Under the pieces are notes generated by a model. It made no database searches. It was not told the DNA's origin and saw nothing but the letters and a program-made list of their open reading frames with translations. A DNA stretch of 27,757 bases from CAZIGK01 sp964538615 (GTDB taxonomy: Bacteria > Pseudomonadota > Alphaproteobacteria > Rickettsiales > RI-342), in the NCBI GenBank assembly GCA_964538615.1, contig CAZIGK010000025.1, forward strand, positions 1 through 27,757. Reading direction: 5' to 3'. This document shows positions 16,154-24,074 of this stretch, one piece after another. Each line of letters opens with the position of its first letter. The first letter of the stretch is position 1. The position numbers and the translations under genes are program-made.

Positions 16154-17469
16154 GCTGCATCCTCCAGCCGTTGATTCCGCCGGACACGAATAGAACGGGC
16201 ATGCCCCTCCAGCCCTTCGGCAATGGCCAGACGTTCAGCGGCATCGGCCAGCGGTGCAAACGAGGCAGCATCGAAATGCATATAGGTGGTGCGCTTGAGA
16301 AAGTCCCATACAGACAAGCCGCTGGCAAAACGTGCGGTTCCTTCGGTCGGCAACACATGGCTTGGCCCCGCCACATAATCCCCCAAAATCTCACTGCTCC
16401 AATGTCCCAGAAAGGCCGCGCCTGCATTACGTATGCGCTCAAACAGAGCGTGCGGTTGCGCAACGGCCAACTCCAGATGTTCTGGGGCAATGGCATCTAC
16501 CACCTGTGGGAAAAGGGCGGCATCTTCCACCAGTAGAATGGCGCCGCGATTTTGCATGGCCTGCTCAGCAAGCGCCTGACGTGGCAGGGTAGCCAGTTGC
16601 GCGGTGACTTCCTGCCGGACAGCTTCGGCCAGCGCAGCATCATCCGTGAGCAGCATAGCACTGGCAAAGGGGTCATGCTCTGCCTGAGACAGCAAATCCG
16701 CAGCCACCCACGCCGGGTTAGCCGTATGATCCGCCACCACCAGAATATCCGATGGACCAGCCACACCATCCGTACCAACCAGACCATGCACCTGCCGTTT
16801 CGCTTCCGCCACATACCGGTTGCCGGGGCCGACAATCACATCAACCGGGGCAATGGTTTCCGTACCATAGGTCAGTGCGGCAATCGCTTGTGCCCCACCA
16901 ATCGCATAGATTTCCTTAATCCCCGCAATGCGCGCCGCCACCAGTAACAGCGGGTTCAGAATACCATCCGGTGTTGGCACAACCATCACCAGCCGCTCCA
17001 CGCCTGCCACCTGTGCCGGTATGGCGTTCATCAACACCGTGCTGGGGTATGTAGCCGTACCGCCGGGAACATACAGCCCTGCCGCCCGTACCGCTGTCCA
17101 ACGCACCCCAAGACGGGCGCCATGGGCATCCTGCATCTCATGGTTAGGAGGTCGCAAAGGGGCATGGAAAGCGCGAATCCTCTCAGCGGCTAACATCAAA
17201 GCCGCCTCCAGTTCCGGTGTTGTGGCGGCATTGGCTATCGCATCCGCAGAAATGCGTAAGGCGGCAGCCTGGGCAAAGCCCGTGCGATCAAAGCGGTTGG
17301 TGTACTCCAGCAATGCTGCATCCCCACGGGTCTGCACCTGTGCCAAAATCTCCCCCACTGTATGCTGCAAGGCGGTATCCGTTGTATGCAGCGAAGGCTT
17401 GAGCGTCCTGAGCACCGTATGCAGATTTTCCGTGGTAATTGTCTGCAGCCGTAACATATTATCCGGCAT
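16150..17469 (-). CDS. hisD: Histidinol dehydrogenase
   Basis: A 439-residue zinc enzyme that oxidises histidinol to histidine in two NAD-dependent steps, the end of histidine synthesis. Family landmarks are LYVPGGTATYPSTVLMNAIPA, the VIVGPGNRYVAEAKRQVHG segment, the Zn-binding and catalytic AEHD and APEHLEL blocks, and GDYVAGPSHVLPT. I use the ATG at 17469. It overlaps the end of hisG by 11 bases and is preceded by AGGAAGG with a five-base gap. An ATG at 17457 just after the hisG stop is a possible alternative, and the frame further upstream lies inside hisG. The stop overlaps the UPF0262 start. Confidence 0.95.
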   Translation of the reverse strand: MPDNMLRLQTITTENLHTVLRTLKPSLHTTDTALQHTVGEILAQVQTRGDAALLEYTNRFDRTGFAQAAALRISADAIANAATTPELEAALMLAAERIRAFHAPLRPPNHEMQDAHGARLGVRWTAVRAAGLYVPGGTATYPSTVLMNAIPAQVAGVERLVMVVPTPDGILNPLLLVAARIAGIKEIYAIGGAQAIAALTYGTETIAPVDVIVGPGNRYVAEAKRQVHGLVGTDGVAGPSDILVVADHTANPAWVAADLLSQAEHDPFASAMLLTDDAALAEAVRQEVTAQLATLPRQALAEQAMQNRGAILLVEDAALFPQVVDAIAPEHLELAVAQPHALFERIRNAGAAFLGHWSSEILGDYVAGPSHVLPTEGTARFASGLSVWDFLKRTTYMHFDAASFAPLADAAERLAIAEGLEGHARSIRVRRNQRLEDAA

Positions 17470-18145
17470 GAGCACCTTCCTGCACATCCTGCACAATCTG
17501 GCGGCAATGCTGAATAATGCTGTTAATTTCCTGCGAGCGGGTTTTAAACGCCGTGCGGTTAACAATCAGACGGGAGGATACGTGGGCGATGCGCTCGACC
17601 TCCAACAGGCCGTTGGTACGCAGCGTGGTACCCGTACTGACCAGATCCACAATGTGGGTAGATAAGTTGAGGATGGGCGCAATTTCCATGGCGCCGGAAA
17701 GTTTGACACATTCCGCCTGAATCCCTTTATCCGCAAAATAGCGGCGGGTGATGTTGGGATATTTCGTGGCGACCCGAATATGGCTCAAGCGGCGCAAATC
17801 ATCATCTACATGCTCTTTCGGGGCAGCGAGTGCCAGATGGCAATGCCCAACATTTAAATCCAGCGGGGCATAAATATCCGGGTAGTCAAACTCCATCAGC
17901 ACATCGCTACCCGCGACACCTATATGGGCGGCACCAAAAGCAACGAACGTGGCAACATCAAAACTGCGTACCCGAATGATTTCCACGTGCTCATGATTGG
18001 TGGCAAAGCGCAGTTGTCGGCTATCTGCATCATAGAAGGCGTCTTCCACCTCCAGCCCTACCCGTTGCAGCAAGGGGGTCAGGTCTTTCAGAATGCGCCC
18101 TTTCGGGACAGCAATGACCAGCTTTTTACGATCTTTTTGTGCCAT
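17459..18145 (-). CDS. hisG: ATP phosphoribosyltransferase, short form
   Basis: A 228-residue HisG that couples ATP and PRPP, the first and feedback-controlled step of histidine synthesis. It begins KKLVIAVPKGRILKDLTPLL. It also shows AHIGVAGSDVLMEF and the PRPP-binding run DLVSTGTTLRTNGL. It lacks the C-terminal regulatory domain of the long form, so by family knowledge it should need the HisZ partner; no hisZ is in this window. I use the ATG at 18145 (MAQKDRKK); no good Shine-Dalgarno is visible. The frame remains open upstream for 36 residues without family character. It is first in the run hisG-hisD-UPF0262-infA-maf. Confidence 0.94.
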   Translation of the reverse strand: MAQKDRKKLVIAVPKGRILKDLTPLLQRVGLEVEDAFYDADSRQLRFATNHEHVEIIRVRSFDVATFVAFGAAHIGVAGSDVLMEFDYPDIYAPLDLNVGHCHLALAAPKEHVDDDLRRLSHIRVATKYPNITRRYFADKGIQAECVKLSGAMEIAPILNLSTHIVDLVSTGTTLRTNGLLEVERIAHVSSRLIVNRTAFKTRSQEINSIIQHCRQIVQDVQEGAHAG

Positions 18146-18284
18146 GGGAATGCCAATGGATAAATAAGGGTGCATATACCCGCCCATATTGCGCTGCAAG
18201 GGCGCAAAAAGCAATGTTTTTGGGGTGAGCATGCTAATGCAATGAAAAAGCAAAAAAAGGAACCTTTTGTCATAAAAACTTCAT

Positions 18285-18317
18285 TTTACATTCTCTCTCT
18301 CTCTCTCTCTCTAATAT
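18285..18317 (+). promoter_or_regulatory. Promoter-like hexamers separated by the TC tract
   Basis: TTTACA (18285-18290, five of six to the -35 consensus) and TAATAT (18312-18317, four of six to the -10) flank a 21-base spacer made almost wholly of TC repeats. At 21 bases the spacing is too long for good sigma-70 activity; loss of two repeat units would give 17. The first accepted gene downstream starts at 18462. Confidence 0.3.
18292..18312 (+). repeat. Dinucleotide microsatellite (TC)10 plus T
   Basis: Twenty-one bases of uninterrupted TC repeat. Dinucleotide tracts of this length are rare in bacterial genomes and prone to slipped-strand change of one unit at a time. It lies between hisG and an orphan plus-strand gene. 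Confidence 0.95.
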
Positions 18318-18461
18318 CGACAGCGTCTTCTTATTCTTCTTTTGCGTGCAAAAGTGGAGTTACGAAGACGCTGGGGGAGCGGTACGTTTTCGTTAGCGGT
18401 CTTCTTTCTTTTTTGCGGTGCCCACAAGCATCGCTATCACTGCCAGAAAGGGTGGTGTGAC

Positions 18462-18863
18462 ATGAGTGGTGACTACTACGGTGGACGTGTTCCTGCTTTG
18501 AATCCGGAGGAGCTGTCGAAAGCACTGGATTGGGCTGGAACGCTCGGGGGCTTTGTGCTGGATCAGATGAATGCCAGTGAATTTTACGACCTGTTCAGCA
18601 CCTTCTTTCAGCGTTCGCCGAGCAAGCATGAACTGCAGCAGTTTATGCTTATTGCTCGCGTGGGCAGAAAAGGAGTGTCGGTCGCCCAAGCTGCGGAAGC
18701 TGCTGGCAAGCTGCAGAAGGCGGACAACCTCTTCGAGGCGGTCTGGCTTTTGTACAAAGTCTACAAGGGCTTCAAGGATGGAGCCGAGCTGGTCTTGTTC
18801 AAAGAGCTTCAGGCGAAAATCGCTAAGCAGATTGATGAGGAGCTGGCGGACAAGTACGAGTGA
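18462..18863 (+). CDS. Hypothetical protein, helical, soluble
   Basis: A 133-residue protein I do not recognise. It opens MSGDYYGGRVPALNPEELSKAL and is predicted by eye to be almost wholly alpha-helical. Alternating hydrophobic runs appear (WAGTLGGFVLDQM, LFEAVWLLYKVYKGF). A charged C-terminal helix of Lys/Glu/Ala character (KELQAKIAKQIDEELADKYE) could form a coiled coil. There is no signal peptide or true membrane span. The ATG at 18462 is chosen over an upstream TTG because AAAGG lies about 11 bases before it; the longer version begins with an Arg/Cys-rich stretch of non-coding look. It is followed by a palindromic terminator. Function unknown. Confidence 0.6.
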   Translation: MSGDYYGGRVPALNPEELSKALDWAGTLGGFVLDQMNASEFYDLFSTFFQRSPSKHELQQFMLIARVGRKGVSVAQAAEAAGKLQKADNLFEAVWLLYKVYKGFKDGAELVLFKELQAKIAKQIDEELADKYE

Positions 18864-18885
18864 CACTCATGAAAGCTTTGGGCAT

Positions 18886-18921
18886 GGCATGGTCAATGTT
18901 GACCATGCCTTGTCCGTTTTT
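18886..18921 (+). terminator. Palindromic terminator after the orphan gene
   Basis: GGCATGGTCAA (18886-18896) and TTGACCATGCC (18899-18909) form a perfect 11-base inverted repeat around two bases. TTGTCCG and five T (18917-18921) follow. It starts 22 bases past the preceding stop codon. The 3' arm also contains the -35 box of the next promoter. Confidence 0.7.
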
Positions 18922-18927
18922 AATAAT
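18899..18927 (+). promoter_or_regulatory. Good sigma-70 promoter embedded in the terminator
   Basis: TTGACC (18899-18904, five of six) and AATAAT (18922-18927, five of six) are separated by exactly 17 bases. A perfect TATAAT also occurs at 18927-18932. Transcription would begin near 18934, about 20 bases before the ATG at 18954. The -35 box is part of the 3' arm of the terminator stem. Confidence 0.6.
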
Positions 18928-18953
18928 ATAATAGAAACAGTGGTGCGCAAAAC

Positions 18954-19958
18954 ATGGCAAAGAGGGCAGATTATTATCAGCAGGTGCTGAAAGAGAGCGT
19001 GTTTCGCTCCGCTGGTGATCATTTTGTGCGCGGTGAGTTGAAAGAAGAGTATTTCCCTGCGGTCTATGCTTTCGTGCGGGAAGAATGCAAGCGGTTGGGT
19101 ACAAAAGAGCCTGTCTTGCTGTATCGTCACGATAATCCTATTTCGGATGATCCACGGGAATGGGTGCGGAGCTTTAAAAGTCTGGATGTCATGTTTCTGG
19201 AACGCTATGGCGATATGCCTCATTACGATGCGCAGGGACAAATTCAGCCAGTTCAGGACTTATCCCCTCAAAGTAAGGCTCTGATTACGGAAAGGTTGCA
19301 GTATCATCACCGCAAAGAGGTAATAAGCGCGTCCGGGATATTCGCGATAGCTGCCGTGACAGGAACTGTCGGCTGGTTGTGGCAGAAAATCGCCGGGGAA
19401 GCAGACACGCAGGAAACATTATTGGGTGCCGCGTTGCGCCATACGGTTTCTCTGGCCGCTGGAACGCTAACTGCGCTTGGGCTGCTGCGTTGGCAGCATC
19501 ACAGGGCAGATGCTAAATTGGCGGAAGACCCGGCGAGGGCTGCCGCCATGGCGGATATTCTGACGGAACCCCGTGAGGGTAGTAGCAGTCTTTTTAGTCC
19601 ACTTGTTGACACGGTTGAACGAGTGCTGGGCGGTGATACAGAAAAGCGTGTTCAGTATTTTCAAGAAAAAGCAGGACAAACAGGCCAAAAAGCATTGGAA
19701 GAAGATCCGCATAATCGTTCTGATTATCGGCGTATGTCGCTTCAGTCTTCAAAAGCACGTGGCCAGATGCGCAGACTGTTAAGAGAAAATGGGCTGGATC
19801 CCGATGTTATATTGAATGGCCACCCTGAACAGGTGCGCGAACGCTTAGAGAGACGCGCCGGTGATTTATTGCAGCACGAGACCGTGAAAAGCTATCTATC
19901 ACAACTGGCAGAACTGGAACAGTTGCGCACCCCGGCAGAACAACAAGCCCTTGGATAA
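18954..19958 (+). CDS. Hypothetical membrane-hairpin protein
   Basis: A 334-residue protein I do not recognise. The N-terminal 120 residues are soluble and charged (RADYYQQVLKESVFRSAGDHF, REWVRSFKSLDVMFLERYG). Two hydrophobic segments, about 123-142 (VISASGIFAIAAVTGTVGWLW) and 156-178 (GAALRHTVSLAAGTLTALGLL), form a likely membrane hairpin with a short acidic loop. The rest is highly charged and helical, rich in Arg, Glu and Gln (RGQMRRLLRENG, RERLERRAGDLL), and could form coiled coils. No signal peptide and no catalytic motif is evident. No clear Shine-Dalgarno precedes the ATG. It has its own promoter and ends 12 bases from the convergent M16 peptidase gene. Function unknown. Confidence 0.72.
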   Translation: MAKRADYYQQVLKESVFRSAGDHFVRGELKEEYFPAVYAFVREECKRLGTKEPVLLYRHDNPISDDPREWVRSFKSLDVMFLERYGDMPHYDAQGQIQPVQDLSPQSKALITERLQYHHRKEVISASGIFAIAAVTGTVGWLWQKIAGEADTQETLLGAALRHTVSLAAGTLTALGLLRWQHHRADAKLAEDPARAAAMADILTEPREGSSSLFSPLVDTVERVLGGDTEKRVQYFQEKAGQTGQKALEEDPHNRSDYRRMSLQSSKARGQMRRLLRENGLDPDVILNGHPEQVRERLERRAGDLLQHETVKSYLSQLAELEQLRTPAEQQALG

Positions 19959-19970
19959 GGGGCGCGCACT

Positions 19971-21224
19971 CTACAACGCCGCTTCCAGCGTTTTGGTGGG
20001 GCCAAGGGCGGTGATGGTAGGGGGGGCATCTTGCAGGCTGGCGGCCAGCTTTTGTATTTGCTCCACCGTTACGGCATCATATTCCGCAATCATGTGTTTG
20101 GCGGGTTTCACTTTCCCATAAATCAGCATATGCCGCCCGATATGGTCAGCCAGACTGCTGGTGCTTTCCTGCGCCATAATCAGTCCGGCGCGGTATTGGT
20201 TGCGTGCGCGATCCAGCTCCACTTGCGAGAGATTCCGGCTCACATCCTGCAACTGTTCCTGAATGATGCGCCAGACTTCGCCTGCCTGTTTACCATCGCA
20301 GCCCGTGTAAATGGAAAGCATACCCGTATCGAAATAAGCCTGATGGAAGGCAGAAATGCCATAGGCCAGCCCGCGTTTTTCCCGCACCTCCTGAAACAAG
20401 CGGGAAGACATGCCTCCGCCCAACACTGCCGCCAGCAATTGAGCGGCGCGGTAGTTGGGGTCATGCAGCGGGGTAGATTCAAACCCCAGCAGCACATGTA
20501 ATTGTTCCAGCTTTTTCCCTTTCAGATGGGTTCCCCCCTGATAGACTGCACGCGGTGGTTGGTTGCTCTGTGTGCCTGTAGGAATGCCTGAAAAATATCG
20601 CTCTGCCAGTGCCACCCATTCATGATGCTGAATGTTCCCCACCGCCACCAGCACCATGCTTTGTGTGTGATAATAATCGTGGATATAACCAAACAAATCT
20701 TCGCGTGAGAAAGAAGAGACATTTTCGACGCTACCCAAAATGGCACGGCCAATGGGCTGATTAGGGTACGCTGTTTCCGTAAACAGGTCAAAAACCACAT
20801 CATCCGGCGTGTCCAGATGCATAGCCACTTCCTGTAGTACTACCTGACGCTCCCGTTCCAGTTCCGTCTGGTCAAAATGGGAGTTCAATAAAATATCCGC
20901 CATCACCTCTGCGGCTTTGGGCACATCTTCTTTCAGCACTTTGGCGTAATAAACAGTATGCTCCATGGAGGTATAGGCGTTGATGCTGCCACCAATGGCG
21001 TCAAACTCTTCTGCGATAGTTTGGGCATTACGGCTGGGGGTGCCTTTAAAGGCCATATGCTCCAGCAGGTGAGACAGGCCATTCTGAGCCGGGGTTTCAA
21101 ACCGCGCCCCAACATCCACCCACGCGCCAAAGGCCACGGTTTGCACATGCGGCATGGTAAGGGAGACAACGCGCAGGCCATTCGGCAGGGTGGTCAGTTC
21201 AGTATCGGGCAGCCAGGATAACAC
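19971..21224 (-). CDS. M16-family zinc metallopeptidase (mitochondrial-processing-peptidase-like)
   Basis: A 417-residue pitrilysin/MPP-beta-like peptidase. The inverted zinc motif HLLEH is at residues 52-56, within the family run LSHLLEHMAFKGT. TLPNGLRVVS near the N-terminus, INAYTSMEHTVYYAKV and the C-terminal-half EVREKRGLAYGISAFHQAYFDTGML follow in the usual order. I propose the GTG at 21224, preceded by AAGAGG at nine bases, which gives the normal length of about 420. Starts at 21275 or 21281 would add a hydrophobic tail that could be misread as a signal peptide. It is probably a single cytoplasmic enzyme; substrates are not evident. Confidence 0.9.
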   Translation of the reverse strand: MLSWLPDTELTTLPNGLRVVSLTMPHVQTVAFGAWVDVGARFETPAQNGLSHLLEHMAFKGTPSRNAQTIAEEFDAIGGSINAYTSMEHTVYYAKVLKEDVPKAAEVMADILLNSHFDQTELERERQVVLQEVAMHLDTPDDVVFDLFTETAYPNQPIGRAILGSVENVSSFSREDLFGYIHDYYHTQSMVLVAVGNIQHHEWVALAERYFSGIPTGTQSNQPPRAVYQGGTHLKGKKLEQLHVLLGFESTPLHDPNYRAAQLLAAVLGGGMSSRLFQEVREKRGLAYGISAFHQAYFDTGMLSIYTGCDGKQAGEVWRIIQEQLQDVSRNLSQVELDRARNQYRAGLIMAQESTSSLADHIGRHMLIYGKVKPAKHMIAEYDAVTVEQIQKLAASLQDAPPTITALGPTKTLEAAL

Positions 21225-21304
21225 AGGAAAAAACCTCTTGGATAGCAATAAAAAAATAGCAGTCAGGCGAAACATCGCCACAGAGTCGCAAACCTATGCT
21301 ACCG

Positions 21305-21353
21305 AAAAACACAACCCCACGCAAACCCCCTTATGCAGGGTATTGGCGTGGGG
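21305..21353 (-). terminator. Terminator of the trcR (DUF1013) gene
   Basis: On the minus strand CCCCACGC (21353-21346) pairs with GCGTGGGG (21322-21315). The loop itself contains a CCC/GGG inner stem. T-rich sequence follows (the A5 at 21305-21309). It lies about 20 bases past the stop codon at 21373. Confidence 0.65.
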
Positions 21354-21372
21354 CTGCAAAGGTGGCATAAGC

Positions 21373-21942
21373 TTAGGAGTTCGCCTGCTTTTGCTGGTGT
21401 TTTTCGCTTTCCAGACGTGCCTTCGTCACCACGCGGTCAAAATCCACCTGCGAGCATAGCCCCAGCAAAACCGGATCTTTCGGTTTAATGTTGGTGATAT
21501 TCCAGTGCGTTTTATTGCGAATGGCCTCAATGGTACCTTTGGTAGAACCAATCAGCTTGCCAATTTGCGCATCACTGACATCCGGGTAGTTTTTCACAAT
21601 ATAGGCAATCCCGTCTGGCTTGTCGCGGCGGCGTGCGACAGGGGTATAACGCCCACCTTTCGGTTTGGACTGCAAATATTCACGCGCTTTGCTGCTAAGG
21701 CTCAGTGTCGCGTTGGGGTTGGCTTCACAGGTTGCAATCTGGTCACGGGTAAGCTGACCATTCGCAATAGGGTCCACCCCAATAATATGTGCGGCAACCT
21801 CACCATCGGCAATACCTTGCACCTCCAGTGGATGCAGGCCGCAGAAGCTGGCGATTTGCGCAAAGCTTAATGCGGTATTTTCCACCAACCAGACAGCGGT
21901 GGCTTTGGGCATTAATGGCAGTTCAGATGCGGTTTTTGCCAT
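21373..21942 (-). CDS. trcR: DUF1013 / cell-cycle transcriptional regulator TrcR family
   Basis: A 189-residue protein of DUF1013, a family almost restricted to alphaproteobacteria and named TrcR in Caulobacter. It begins MAKTASELPLMPKATAVWLVENTALSFAQIA, the usual DUF1013 opening. It continues with FCGLHPLEVQGIADGEV, the RYTPVARRRDKPDGIAYIVKNYPDVSD block and IGSTKGTIEAIRNKTHWN, a helix-turn-helix-like segment near residues 122-145. It should act on DNA or with RNA polymerase, but I cannot read a target. AAGGA lies eight bases before the ATG. It is a single-gene unit ended by a hairpin. Confidence 0.92.
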   Translation of the reverse strand: MAKTASELPLMPKATAVWLVENTALSFAQIASFCGLHPLEVQGIADGEVAAHIIGVDPIANGQLTRDQIATCEANPNATLSLSSKAREYLQSKPKGGRYTPVARRRDKPDGIAYIVKNYPDVSDAQIGKLIGSTKGTIEAIRNKTHWNITNIKPKDPVLLGLCSQVDFDRVVTKARLESEKHQQKQANS

Positions 21943-22038
21943 TGCGGGTATCCTTTTTGTTTAAAACCATGCGTATTACATTGAAACATCATGCAAAGCG
22001 ACCATGGCCACGCAAGAGCCTGCGGCGCCATGTTTGTT

Positions 22039-23061
22039 TTATATTGTGAGGAGAATCTTCCCGACATGGGCACCAGCGGACATGCGCGTATGTGCTTGCA
22101 TGGCTTCTTCTAGCGGAAAAGACTGGTCAATAACAGCAAAAATTGCACCGCTGGTCACTTTTGGCCAGATTTGCTGCAAAATTCGCTGCGCAAGCGCGGT
22201 TTTGTGCGCTTCCGGCAGACTACGCAGGGTGACTCCCTGCCAGCGCAACCGCTTCAGCAGGAGTGGCGCCATGTTCACCTCTGCCCGGCTACCCGCATTG
22301 AGGGAAAGGGTGACGATACGCCCTTCCACACGGGCAGCGCGAAACAACGCATTAATGCCCACACCCCCCGCCATATCCAGCAGCACATCGGCTCCCTGCC
22401 TCTGGGTGAGCTGCATGACCCGTTCCGCAGTCTCTTCGCAGGTGTAATCCAGCGGGGTCGCCCCCAGCCGCTCGGCATGAGCCGCCTTCACAGAAGAAGA
22501 TACCGTGGCGATAACCTGCGAAACCCCCACCACCTGTCGGGCCACTTGTGCCGCAATCGTTCCCACTCCGCCACTAATCCCATGCATAAACAGGGTTTCC
22601 CCACGTTGCAGTTGGGCACGTTCCAACAACGCTTCCGTCACCGTGAACAGGGCTTCCGGCATGGCGGCAGCCTGCGCAAATGTCATGGTTTCCGGCATAG
22701 GCAGTGCATGACCCGCAGGCACCGCGGTATATTCCGCATAGCCTCCGCCGTGGGTCAGGGCACACACTCGGTCTCCTATCTGCCAGCCGGAGACATTGTT
22801 TCCCATGGCGGCAATCTCCCCCGCCACTTCCAGCCCCAGAATGGGACTGGCATCCGCCGGGGCGCGGTATAGCCCTTGTGCTTGCAAAATATCCGCCCGA
22901 TTAACACCCACAACGTGGTTGCGAATGAGGATTTCGTGCGGGCGTAAGGCCGGGAGATCTAACAGGACAGGTTGCAGGCGAAAGTGTTCCCCTGCCCCCT
23001 GAATCATCATGGCGCGCATTTCGGCAGGCAGTATGCAGTCGGTAGCAGGCACAATAAGCAT
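22039..23061 (-). CDS. NAD(P)H quinone oxidoreductase, PIG3 family
   Basis: A 340-residue zinc-independent medium-chain reductase that should reduce quinones with NADPH. It shows the GroES-like N-terminal domain (VVGVNRADILQAQGLY, GLEVAGEI), the Rossmann motif GISGGVGTIAAQVA and the PIG3 C-terminal signature FPLEEAMQAHTRMSAGAHVGKILLT. The ATG at 23061 follows an AAGAGAG. An ATG at 23019 (MRAMMIQGAG) fits the family N-terminus better, so the first 14 residues are uncertain. It starts 31 bases after the MBL-fold gene and is likely cotranscribed with it. Confidence 0.9.
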   Translation of the reverse strand: MLIVPATDCILPAEMRAMMIQGAGEHFRLQPVLLDLPALRPHEILIRNHVVGVNRADILQAQGLYRAPADASPILGLEVAGEIAAMGNNVSGWQIGDRVCALTHGGGYAEYTAVPAGHALPMPETMTFAQAAAMPEALFTVTEALLERAQLQRGETLFMHGISGGVGTIAAQVARQVVGVSQVIATVSSSVKAAHAERLGATPLDYTCEETAERVMQLTQRQGADVLLDMAGGVGINALFRAARVEGRIVTLSLNAGSRAEVNMAPLLLKRLRWQGVTLRSLPEAHKTALAQRILQQIWPKVTSGAIFAVIDQSFPLEEAMQAHTRMSAGAHVGKILLTI

Positions 23062-23092
23062 GACTCTCTTTTCAACGAATGGTGCGAACCGA

Positions 23093-23923
23093 TTACAACA
23101 GCAAAATCATGCCCTCTTTCGCCACCACAGACCCCGGTAAGGCCTGTTCAATCGCATCGCTAATCGCATCCATCCGGTCATCCGTATGGCTGGGATCGTG
23201 GTGAAAGGCAACATAGGTTTTCACATTGGCAGCCTGTGCCAATCGCACCCCTTCCTGCCAGGTGGAATGCCCCCAGCCTTTGTAGGCCGGGTATTCTTCA
23301 TCGGTGAAATTGCTGTCGTAAATAAACAGGTCTGTTCCCTCAATCAGGCGAACAATCTCTGCATTGCGACCCTGTTCCGGGTGCTCCGTATCCGTCACAT
23401 AGCAAATGGATTTGCCCTGATATTCGATGCGATAGGCAGTGGCTCCGTTCGGGTGAGGAATGGCACAGGTGCGCACCGTGATCTCCGGAATACCAAGATC
23501 CAGCGTTTCACCGCCATGAAAATCATGAAAAACGGGATTGGAAGCCATAATTTCCACCCCAACGGGAAACAGAGGGGAAGCCATCAGGTTATCTATTTGT
23601 TCTCGCAAATGGCTTTTAGGTTGCAGGTGTCCGGCCCACATATGCAACTCAAAACCGGGAATATAGGCCGGTTTGAAAAACGGAAAGCCATTTACATGAT
23701 CCATGTGCGTATGGGAAAAAAGCAAGTGCAAGCGGCGCGGCGCTTTTTTTGCCAGTTCATCCCCCAGTATTTTAATGCCGGTTCCCGCATCCAGAATCAG
23801 GACATGCTCACCACAATGCACGGCGACACAGGAGGTATTGCCGCCATAGCGCAGCGTATCTGACCCCGGGCAGGCAATACTGCCGCGAACGCCGTAAAAT
23901 TGAAGGGAAAAGGGCAAACTCAT
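23093..23923 (-). CDS. MBL-fold metallo-hydrolase
   Basis: A 276-residue metallo-beta-lactamase-fold hydrolase. It begins with the FYGVRGSIACPG block common to a bacterial subgroup related to cyclic-nucleotide phosphodiesterases. The metal-binding motif SHTHMDH is at residues 70-76. Further ligands are likely in CAIPHPNG, YVTDTEH, YDSNFTDEEY and WGHSTWQEGV. There is no signal peptide. The substrate is unknown; a phosphodiesterase or nuclease role is the nearest guess from the fold. It is probably the first gene of a two-gene unit with the quinone oxidoreductase and diverges from hbdH. Confidence 0.88.
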   Translation of the reverse strand: MSLPFSLQFYGVRGSIACPGSDTLRYGGNTSCVAVHCGEHVLILDAGTGIKILGDELAKKAPRRLHLLFSHTHMDHVNGFPFFKPAYIPGFELHMWAGHLQPKSHLREQIDNLMASPLFPVGVEIMASNPVFHDFHGGETLDLGIPEITVRTCAIPHPNGATAYRIEYQGKSICYVTDTEHPEQGRNAEIVRLIEGTDLFIYDSNFTDEEYPAYKGWGHSTWQEGVRLAQAANVKTYVAFHHDPSHTDDRMDAISDAIEQALPGSVVAKEGMILLL

Positions 23924-24074
23924 CTGGTGCAGCTCAGAGTTGGAACGTGATGCAAATCCGGGCTCAATCCTGCTTTCTCACCCGTCTAAACGAAATGATG
24001 ATTGAACCTAAACCAATATTCTGAATAAGTGATTATCCCCTCTCTGCCTAGCATAAAATGGAAGGAATGCTGCA

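Larger units (their letters stand above)
18146..18461. other. Divergent region between hisG and an orphan gene
   Basis: These 316 bases must hold the hisG promoter (minus strand) and the start signals of the gene at 18462. It is AT-rich in the middle and contains a (TC)10 tract (18292-18312) set between promoter-like hexamers. I see no clear hisG promoter. A plus-strand frame from 18242 to 18460 reads through the tract and has a lysine-plus-hydrophobic start, but I do not accept it as a gene. Confidence 0.5.

Noticed and set aside
18242..18460. Plus-strand frame starting MKKQKKEPF with a signal-peptide-like, Leu-Ser-rich run through the TC tract
   Set aside because: The hydrophobic part is produced by the repeat itself and the rest has no protein character. 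Gain or loss of TC units does not join it to the downstream gene because stops occur in the shifted frames.
22014..22040. CATGGC/GCCATG inverted repeat after the quinone oxidoreductase gene as a terminator
   Set aside because: No T tract follows on the minus strand and the loop is long, so the evidence is too thin.
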